A DNA stretch of 64,000 nt from Methanothermus fervidus DSM 2088. GTDB lineage: Archaea; Methanobacteriota; Methanobacteria; DSM-2088; Methanothermaceae. Each line of letters starts with the position of its first letter. The first letter of the stretch is position 1. The notes below the pieces were generated by a model. That model was not told the DNA's origin, searched no databases, and worked only from the letters and a program-made list of their open reading frames with translations. Shown here one piece after another: positions 57,168 through 64,000 of this stretch. The translations under genes were made by a program, and so were the position numbers. The stretch spans positions 838,001-902,000 of the forward strand of contig CP002278.1 in the NCBI GenBank assembly GCA_000166095.1. The letters are read 5' to 3'.

Positions 57168-57479
57168 ATGAAGAATATTATTTTTTTAGCATTACTAGTA
57201 GGCGTGGTAATTGGATTAAGTATTGGATTTATGAGCAACAATGTTAATAATATCAATTCTATCTTTAAGAATGGCACAGTACAAGAATCTAAGAGTTCAA
57301 ATCGTATAAGTTACGTTAACAGTGAAAAATCATATTCATGGACTTGTCCTAACTGTGGAGGACATTCATATCACATAGAAGAGCATATAGGATACGATGA
57401 AAATGGTAGTATAATTGGAGGTTCAAAATACCGTGTATGTGATAATTGCGGATACAAAGAGGAAATTGGAGTCGGTTAA
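57168..57479 (+). CDS. Membrane-anchored zinc ribbon protein
   Basis: A 103-residue protein. An N-terminal hydrophobic segment (about 3-20, NIIFLALLVGVVIGLSIGF) is followed by an Asn/Ser-rich linker. The C-terminal zinc ribbon has CPNCGG and CDNCGY with 35 residues between and a histidine-rich GGHSYHIEEHIGY inside. The ribbon would lie outside the membrane if the first segment is a signal or anchor, which is unusual. ATG 57168 follows TAGGAGT. No family recognised. Confidence 0.65.
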   Translation: MKNIIFLALLVGVVIGLSIGFMSNNVNNINSIFKNGTVQESKSSNRISYVNSEKSYSWTCPNCGGHSYHIEEHIGYDENGSIIGGSKYRVCDNCGYKEEIGVG

Positions 57480-57589
57480 CAATGTCAAGAGACAACAGTG
57501 AACCACATAGCAAAGTTGATTAAAAGATCAAAGATAACTATACTTTCTTTTTGCATTTCTTATTTATCGTAGTTTATAATTTTACAAAT

Positions 57590-58492
57590 TTAGAGTTTAT
57601 GTGCATATTCTTCGTTTGCTCGTTTTTTAAACCATTCTACAAAATTTGGAAATGAATCTTTCTTTATTATATCTTTCACGTCGAAAACATGAAGATACGC
57701 ATGTCTAGAAAAATATATTCCCAATCGTTTTATTTTATAATTTGATGGCATTCCATCAATGCCACCAATTTTGTAGAGAATATAGTAACCTATCAACTGA
57801 TTAAAATAATCTCTTCTTAATTCAAGGTTTTTTGTAGTTTTTATATCTATTATCGTATCATCTATCACAATATCACAATCTGCTCCCCCAACCAATTGAG
57901 ATGCTTCCCCAAATGTTGGATTCAATACACATATTTTCTTTGCCTTGAAATATTCTGGCTTCACTATCGATATTAAATTCTTTAAATCTTTTATGTCATT
58001 TTTATCGACACTGCCTAAATTTTTATCTACGACCCCAGCCCTATATATTAAATCCACCTGAGCCAATAACAATGCTGCTCTGTATAAATCAGAATTCATC
58101 TTCCCTGTTTTAATAAATTCATTATAAACCTTCTTTGAATACTCTATTATTTCTTCAACTTTATCATAAACATAAGGATCAAGTAATTCAGGATTTATAA
58201 TTGTATCAACGTCGTCAGAGAAAATTTCATCTTTTGTAAACATTGATAATAATTGTAATCTCTCTAATAATTGAAGAGATACTTCACTAACCCAAGGATG
58301 TTCAACAGCATCAGGATTCAATCGTTTTATATAAAAACGAAGTAGATAATCAAATGCCATGCCTACAAGACCATAATGGTTTGTTAGAGGAGGTGCCAAT
58401 AATTTTCTTTGGACTTTTAATCGTGGTTTTTTAAATTCTCGTTTAAAGGCCTGCCTCACATCTTTTATTTTAATGAAAGATGTTAGACTCAT
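57590..58492 (-). CDS. Candidate PD-(D/E)XK nuclease, RecB/Cas4-like
   Basis: A 300-residue soluble protein. The nuclease core is near the C-terminus: GGADCDIVIDDTIIDIKTTK (202-221), with Asp205 or Asp207, Asp216 and Lys218 in the D-x-K arrangement. Then comes QLIGYYILY (232-240), the Q-x3-Y motif of RecB-family nucleases. The N-terminal 180 residues are mostly helical with no motif I know. No helicase, cas gene or methylase is adjacent. Active-site residues are intact. Its role, repair or defence, is unknown. It stands alone on its strand, downstream of the broken cobN. Confidence 0.65.
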   Translation of the reverse strand: MSLTSFIKIKDVRQAFKREFKKPRLKVQRKLLAPPLTNHYGLVGMAFDYLLRFYIKRLNPDAVEHPWVSEVSLQLLERLQLLSMFTKDEIFSDDVDTIINPELLDPYVYDKVEEIIEYSKKVYNEFIKTGKMNSDLYRAALLLAQVDLIYRAGVVDKNLGSVDKNDIKDLKNLISIVKPEYFKAKKICVLNPTFGEASQLVGGADCDIVIDDTIIDIKTTKNLELRRDYFNQLIGYYILYKIGGIDGMPSNYKIKRLGIYFSRHAYLHVFDVKDIIKKDSFPNFVEWFKKRANEEYAHKL

Positions 58493-58544
58493 AATTTAAA
58501 CTCCATAAATTTATTAATTAAATTTTATTTATTAATAACCATTA

Positions 58545-61500
58545 TTATAATTCTCCCTCTAACTCTGCATCTAAATTCATATATTTATTCTTTAGCTTCT
58601 TTATAGTTTTTTCATCACTTTTCCAATATCCTCTTTCATATGCTTCAAGAAATCTCTCCAACATTTTTTTAGTAGCATATTTATTGTTTTTTTCTAATTT
58701 TCTATACATCTTTTCATCAAAAATGAAAGTGTTAACAGCTTCATCCCATATCCAATTATCGACAGCATTAGTAGTTGCTGATAATCCTAGTAAATATTCA
58801 ACCCTGTCTGCTATTTTTTGAACACCGGAAAAACCATGTTTTAACATGGCATTTATCCATTTTGGATTGAGAGTTCTTGTTATTGAACCTCTTTTTATAG
58901 AATCATCAATTTTTTCTACTTTTGGAATTTCTTTCGTACTATCTGCTATAAGCATTTCTGGTTTTTTGCCATCTCTTAAAATCTCAACAGATTTTGACAA
59001 ACCACCAAAAAATTCATAGTAATGATCTAAATCTGTTATTTCATAATCATGAGAATCTCTTACTTGTGAAATAAGATCTACATTCTTTAATAATTTTTCA
59101 AAAACTTCTTGAGCCTTTTTTGAATAATGATTTTTTGTGTATGCATAACTCATAGAATGAATATATGCTTCCGCTAAATCATTTTCATTTTTCCAAGCAC
59201 TATCCTCAACAAGTTCTAATAATCTTGTATTGTATTCTGTTGATTGTGGCCCGAAAATTCTAGCTTTTGCTAAATTTCCATGTTCCTCAAGTTCAGTTAC
59301 ATGTTTTTTTACAAAATTTTCATTTTTTGATTCTGGAAGTTCTGCTACCATTCTAAATGCCTTGTCAAGAAGTTCCATAAGATTTGGAAACATCTCCCTA
59401 AAGAATCCACATATTGTAACGACAACATCTATCCTTGGTCTTTTAAGTTTCTCAATGGGTATTACTTTTAATTTTTTCTCCCAAGGTGTTTTGTGAATAA
59501 TTTTTACACCTAGATAATCTAATATTTGGGCAATGGTTTCACCTTGAGTCTTTGCGGTTTCAAAACCCCAAAGAACTACCCCAACAGTCTCTGGGTATTT
59601 TCCATGTTTTTTGAAATAATTTTCTATCGTAAGTTTTGCTATTCTTTTACCTCTTTCAATTGCTGCCTCAGTAGGTATTTTTTGTGGATCAAATTCATGA
59701 ATGTTTTTTCCCGTTGGTAGAACTTCTGGATTTCTTATTACATCTCCACCCACAGAAGGTTCTATATATGAGCCATTTAAACTTTTAATTAAATTTTTCA
59801 GTTCCAGGGAATTATCTACGAAATTTTTAACTCTTTTAACACAGTAATCTATAGTTTCCTTTATGTCTTTTGGTAATTTTTTGTTATTTAAATACTGTTT
59901 TACAAGCTTTTTAGCTTTTTTATCAATTTTTCTAAGTATGCGAGGATTATTAAGCACTTTTTCATATTTTAATCCCATTCTTTCAGCTATAAGTCTATGT
60001 AGTGATTTAACGCTGCCTCTATCATATCTAGCAATAGCTGTTATAAGTTCTATTAAATCTTTCTGCTTTAACTCGTATTTCTCTCCAACTACATGTAATC
60101 CTTTTGGAATTATCGAACGTCTATATTCATAAAGTTTTCTTTCCAATTGATTTAAATCTTCTCCCAAATGAAGTTTTTTTGCCAATTTTAATGCTTTTTC
60201 TTTTGCTATTTTTGCTCTAATTTTATCTTTACCTTTATCTTCTCTATATTCATCTAGTAAATCTTCTAATTTTGCATATTTACCATACGTTCCTGCAGTT
60301 GTATATGGTGGCGAATTGTAACTAATTAAAGTTCCATAAAGTCTTCTTTTAGCTATAGATGCTTCTGAAGTGTTAATAATATGATAAATATAAACATTTG
60401 GCATATTACCAATTAAAATATCAGGGAAACATTTTGAACTTAATCCTATTTCCTTACCTTTTGTAAATTCAGCAGTGCCATGAGTTCCAAGATGTATAAC
60501 ACAATCAGCTTTAAAAACGTTTTCTATCCATTTATAGAACGCTATATATTGGTGATGAGGTGGTTTTGTGTCATCATGAATTGCAGAATCTATATCTTCA
60601 TTACTTAATGGTGGCCTGGATGGTTGAACACCTATAAAAACATTTCCAAGAGTTACTCCAGGAATCAAAAATTTATTTTTATCAACTAAAATATCTCCAG
60701 GAGGAGGACCCCATGTGTTAATCACATCTTTCTTTACTTCATCTGGAAGTTTATTGAAATACTTTAAATATTCTTCAACATTTAGTTTTGGACATTCGTA
60801 AATTATTTCTGAATTGAAAAGCCTTCTTTTTATGAATAATTTTTCTAATTCTTTTCTGTTTTTTACTTCAACTTTGTAACCATTCTTTTTTAAAATTTTT
60901 AAAATTTTTCAAGACTGACAAAAGTGTCTAAATAGGCAGCATTTCCAAGATTTTCTTCTCCAGGAGGATAATTGTAAATAATTATAGCTATTTTCTTTTC
61001 TTCATTATTTTTCCTTTTAAGTTTTTAACCAGTTTTCAACCCTTTTTAACAAACTTATCAACTCTATCTTCTATTGGTACAATTTCATAATTTTTTACAC
61101 CGCATAGTGGGATTGATTCAACGCCCCCATCTGTTTCTGGCAATGTAACAGAAGTTATTGTTTGTAATGGTGATAAACCTCTCTTATTTTTTCTCCAATC
61201 TTTTATTTCCTGCATTAACATTAAAGATGGCGTAAAAAGTTTAGAGTCTATATTTTTTAAAAATTCTATTGTTGGTTTAGAATCACCGCCTAAAGGACCG
61301 CCATTCAATTTAAACCATAACAAACTTATTATTCCATCAAGCTGCTTATCTTTAAAATATTTTTTCATAGCTTCTAGGTTTCTAATTCCATCAGTATAAA
61401 CAGGAATTATATTACAATCCAATTTTTTACAATTTCTTCTAAAAGAGGTAGGGAAGTATCTCGATGCATTCCTCCATAATAAATTACTCCCACTGTAGGT

Positions 61501-62102
61501 TTATCTGGTGAAATTTTAATTTTATCACCATATACTGGATGATACAAACCAAATTCTGGATATTCTATTGGATCTTCAACCTCCACATCTAAACCCTTCA
61601 GCTTACAAATGTGAAGAAACATGTTCTTGTAATTATTATAGCCACCATTTGCCCAATATTTTAAAATTTTAATATAATTTCTAGTATCTTTTAACACTGT
61701 AATAGGTAAAAATTTTCCAAGGAACTCTATAATCTTCTGAATCCTTTTAATCCATTTCATCATGCTTTCAGGGTTACCATATGACATTGTACATTTATCA
61801 CTTTTCATTATTTTACTCATTTTAAATTTGCCTAATTTTGCAAGAGATAAAATAGATGGAGATCCACCTACTAAAGCAACAACGTCCTTATTTTTGTAAT
61901 TGAGTTCTGTAAGTGAAAGAGGATCACCCCTAACATCCATCAAAATTATATCTGCCCAATCAACATACTTTTGAAGTGTAGATTTTTTAGGAAGATCATG
62001 AGCAAAAATTAATTTAACATTTGTATAATCTGAGACATCTTTGATAGCTCTATGTAAATTCCTACTTACAACAGTGGATATCAATAAGATATTTGGTTTC
62101 AT
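58545..62102 (-). pseudogene. cobN: CobN/magnesium-chelatase H family gene, interrupted by about four frameshifts
   Basis: Repaired, the gene would encode about 1185 residues of a cobaltochelatase-like large subunit, starting at ATG 62102 (GGAGG eight bases before). Three recognisable parts remain in different frames: 61407-62102, 61036-61422 and 58545-60725. The 60726-61035 joint holds coding DNA in two frames. Frame changes are at T6 61423-61428 (one base short), C3T5 61040-61047 (one extra), T5 61022-61026 (one short) and T5 60905-60909 (one short). Each is one base in a homopolymer. The C-terminal half (CVIHLGTHGTAEFTKGKEIG) is otherwise intact. It is either a recent pseudogene or a sequence with homopolymer errors. 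Confidence 0.85.
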
Positions 62103-62247
62103 TGCTTTTGCCTCCATATATATATGTGATTTTTAGTTACTAAAATATTACTTAAAATATTTTTTTGTTTAGTCACTTTCTAGGCATTGCAAAGTTTTAA
62201 GCATGTGTTTGTGAAAATTTAAAGTATAGATTAATGGAGGAGAAAAA

Positions 62248-62580
62248 ATGGAAGAAAAATTACCATTTGCTAAAGCAGAAGTAGTAAGATTAATGAGAAA
62301 ATATTTAGATGACGATAAAATGATAAGAGAACGTGTAAAAATAGAGATGAATAAGTTTTTAGGTGAAATTGTGAAAAATATTTGCAAAGAACTGAATAAA
62401 TATCCTTACACAGTTGTAGAACATGACATGTTCAAAGAATGCGTATATCCCTACAGAAATTTAGATAGAATCAATGAAGAAAAAGAAAGAATGATAAAAC
62501 ATTTAGAAGCTATAAAATCTGATTGTGATGCATTGATATCTGAAATAAAACGAAGTTTTGATTTGACAAGTAAGCTATAA
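62248..62580 (+). CDS. Small protein with histone fold and coiled-coil tail
   Basis: A 110-residue protein after GGAGGA (62236-62241). Residues 5-68 align by pattern and length with the archaeal histone fold: [16 protein letters not shown] (helix 1), a long helix 2 ([20 protein letters not shown], on to ELNKYP), loop YTVV, and helix 3 ([12 protein letters not shown]). Canonical HMf starts likewise with LPIAPIGRI. Residues 72-105 form a charged helix with heptad-like hydrophobics, probably a coiled coil. The DNA-contacting Arg of the HMf loops is not obvious. DNA binding is inferred. It overlaps zpr1 tail to tail by six bases. Confidence 0.75.
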   Translation: MEEKLPFAKAEVVRLMRKYLDDDKMIRERVKIEMNKFLGEIVKNICKELNKYPYTVVEHDMFKECVYPYRNLDRINEEKERMIKHLEAIKSDCDALISEIKRSFDLTSKL

Positions 62581-63132
62581 TTCTATAAATCCTGTTTTAA
62601 GGTTTTTTATTTCTTCTTCTGTTAATTTTCGTTTAGAAACTTCTGGGTGATCGATAAAACTCTGACCTAAAGGATCCTCTAAAATCATTTTAACCTTTCT
62701 TTTACCATTTTTGACCTCTTTTAATTTTTTAGATATTTCTTTTATTTTTACTCTAGTTTTTTTGTCTTTAAATAATATCTTAGAACTTTCAATGACTTCT
62801 TCAAATCTATTTAATACACCTTCAATGTTAGATATATATCCTTGAGATTTTGGTCCAGGTTCAACCTTTAATCCTAATTCAGGTATTCTTATAGTTGCTG
62901 ATTGAGATTTCACAACCCTTGCATTAAGTGTTTCTAAATGTACATCAATTGAATATCTCATAGGTTCTTTTGATTCAAGACAAAGAATATCACTATCTCT
63001 GTATCCACAATTTTTACAAATAGATGCAAATTCCAAAACTTCTCCGAAATATGGTATTTTTTGTGTTGTAGTTATTACATTTAAGGATCTATTTTGGCAG
63101 AGAGGACAATTAGCTATCATTTTTTGTTGCAA
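62575..63132 (-). CDS. ZPR1-type zinc finger protein
   Basis: A 185-residue archaeal ZPR1-domain protein. Four Cys (CPLCQ, then CKNCGY) form a zinc finger with FGEVLEFAS between, followed by the ZPR1 beta domain ([20 protein letters not shown]) and [11 protein letters not shown]. Eukaryotic ZPR1 binds eEF1A; the archaeal role is unproven. The start is taken as TTG 63132, six bases after GAGGTG; ATG 63120 and GTG 63141 are alternatives. It overlaps the 2-phosphoglycerate kinase stop by 23 bases. Confidence 0.85.
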   Translation of the reverse strand: MQQKMIANCPLCQNRSLNVITTTQKIPYFGEVLEFASICKNCGYRDSDILCLESKEPMRYSIDVHLETLNARVVKSQSATIRIPELGLKVEPGPKSQGYISNIEGVLNRFEEVIESSKILFKDKKTRVKIKEISKKLKEVKNGKRKVKMILEDPLGQSFIDHPEVSKRKLTEEEIKNLKTGFIEL

Positions 63133-64000
63133 TTGCACCACCTCTGTATAGTAACCCTTCCTTATCTAGTTCTTCCACAATTTTTTCCAATGTCTCTTCA
63201 TCTGGTGCACATATCTTATGAGTATGTATATTGTTTGACAATCTATAAATTCTTTCCAGGTCCTTCCTACGTTTTGGGTTTTCTTCCAATATTTTGATAA
63301 ATCTTTCTGCATCTTTTGGATCATAAATATCTACTTTACGTCTTAAAGGTTCTGAAAATCCTGGAATTGGGTATGATACATCGACAATACGGCCATCATA
63401 TTTCTCTATTACAATTTCAACAACTTTTTTTAAGTCCTCAACCGGATGTTGTAATACTATTCTTTTACAACATTGTTTTATAAAAGATAAAATACGTTTA
63501 ACTGTAGATTCTAATTCTTCGTTGTTAATAACAGGGACATTGTGTTCTTTTGCCTTTTCAACTAAATAATCATGTATAATGCGGTTTTCTCTAAAATATT
63601 CTAAGTGTTTGCCTCCCCTTTTTATCTCCATTGCTCTCTTTACAAATCTCTCCTTATGTGTTTTCTCATCTGCAGACAAAACAATGAAGTGAACAGAAGC
63701 ATCTTCCTTAAACTTTTCTATGTCTATCATTCCTGGTAATAAATGGACACCTTCAATAATTACATCGTCATGATCATCAATAGCTCTTCTAATAACCTTT
63801 TCTATAGCAGGTATTACAAAGGAAGCATGTTCCTCAAAACCTGCTCTTACCAATGATTCATGATCTTTAAATTTTTCTTTATATCTTAAAATTGTGTAGG
63901 CATCATATGATGATTTATGCAATGCTGGTGCATAATCGTCCCCTATAATACCTCTTACAATTTCTCTAATAAAATCAGTCTCTATTAAATGCTTAATTTC
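63110..64000 (-). CDS. pgk2: 2-phosphoglycerate kinase, C-terminal 296 residues
   Basis: The frame enters from the right edge, so the N-terminus (with the P-loop) is outside. It makes 2,3-bisphosphoglycerate from 2-phosphoglycerate for cyclic 2,3-diphosphoglycerate, a thermoprotectant abundant in Methanothermus. Visible blocks are [48 protein letters not shown] and [14 protein letters not shown]-like; the C-terminal part ([17 protein letters not shown]) is a second domain. The enzyme was characterised from M. fervidus, as I recall. It overlaps zpr1. Confidence 0.88.
   Translation of the reverse strand, partial: EIKHLIETDFIREIVRGIIGDDYAPALHKSSYDAYTILRYKEKFKDHESLVRAGFEEHASFVIPAIEKVIRRAIDDHDDVIIEGVHLLPGMIDIEKFKEDASVHFIVLSADEKTHKERFVKRAMEIKRGGKHLEYFRENRIIHDYLVEKAKEHNVPVINNEELESTVKRILSFIKQCCKRIVLQHPVEDLKKVVEIVIEKYDGRIVDVSYPIPGFSEPLRRKVDIYDPKDAERFIKILEENPKRRKDLERIYRLSNNIHTHKICAPDEETLEKIVEELDKEGLLYRGGAIATKNDS

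Noticed and set aside
51847-58500. Integrated virus or plasmid
   Set aside because: No integrase, terminase, replication protein or attachment repeats were seen; the genes are surface proteins with their own promoters.
60905-61047. Programmed ribosomal frameshifting in cobN
   Set aside because: Four shifts, both plus and minus, in short five- or six-base runs without slippery heptamers or stimulators; mutation or sequence error is simpler.

Overview
This window comes from a low-GC (roughly 30 percent) methanogenic archaeon of the order Methanobacteriales. I think it is Methanothermus fervidus. The 69-codon histone gene at 35134-35343 encodes, as far as I can recall it, exactly the published HMfA protein of that species. 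The rest agrees: archaeal ribosomal protein and RNA polymerase operons, GC-rich tRNA genes in AT-rich DNA (a thermophile trait), pseudomurein-binding repeats, a cyclic 2,3-diphosphoglycerate pathway gene, the archaeal mevalonate route, LL-diaminopimelate aminotransferase and a B-family DNA polymerase that ends just after motif C. The species call rests on memory of protein sequences, not on a search.

Layout. Positions 1-21065 are one long plus-strand run. It starts with the end of the S10/spc/alpha ribosomal superoperon (uL30, uL15, SecY, AdkA, an EMC3-like insertase, eL34, Cmk, eL14, TruB, tRNA-Ser, uS13, uS4, uS11, RpoD, eL18, uL13, uS9, RpoN, an intron-containing tRNA-Pro, RpoK, enolase, uS2). 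It continues into isoprenoid synthesis (MEMO-like protein, mevalonate kinase, isopentenyl phosphate kinase, type 2 IPP isomerase, RNase J, prenyl diphosphate synthase), then GltX, DapL and desulfoferrodoxin. Positions 21026-27912 are a minus-strand block: truncated PolB1, aconitase-X large subunit (probably phosphomevalonate dehydratase), a RecJ-like DHH protein, uS15, a HAM1 pyrophosphatase and the Kae1-Bud32 fusion. Positions 27943-43189 are mixed-strand housekeeping genes: PAP2, aRF1, PyrH, MreB, RNase HII, two radical SAM proteins, histone HMfA, ABCE1, RadB and others.

Positions 43253-57479 are the most accessory part. It has a secreted pseudomurein-binding transglutaminase-like protein whose start codon seems to be ATT, a gene remnant, a cobalamin/aldolase operon, the Hef helicase-nuclease, and a cluster of exported or membrane proteins (beta-helix/propeller/DUF11 adhesin, proline-rich anchored protein, C39-like peptidase with aberrant GC content, multi-pass membrane protein, anchored zinc ribbon) separated by AT-rich spacers with hairpins and palindromes. 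Positions 57590-64000 hold an orphan RecB/Cas4-type nuclease candidate, a cobN-type chelatase gene broken by about four single-base frameshifts, a small protein with a histone fold plus coiled-coil tail, a ZPR1-type zinc protein and the start-truncated 2-phosphoglycerate kinase.

How the genes work together. Several parts of one pathway are spread over the window: mevalonate kinase, the probable phosphomevalonate dehydratase, isopentenyl phosphate kinase, isomerase and prenyl synthase make up most of the archaeal mevalonate pathway to lipids. MEMO (11238) and the AmrS-type radical SAM protein (39504) are two of the three parts of the AmmeMemoRadiSam system. Cell wall and shape are represented by DapL (lysine for pseudomurein), MreB, PAP2 and the pseudomurein-binding enzyme. 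I found no CRISPR array, no intact insertion sequence and no rRNA.
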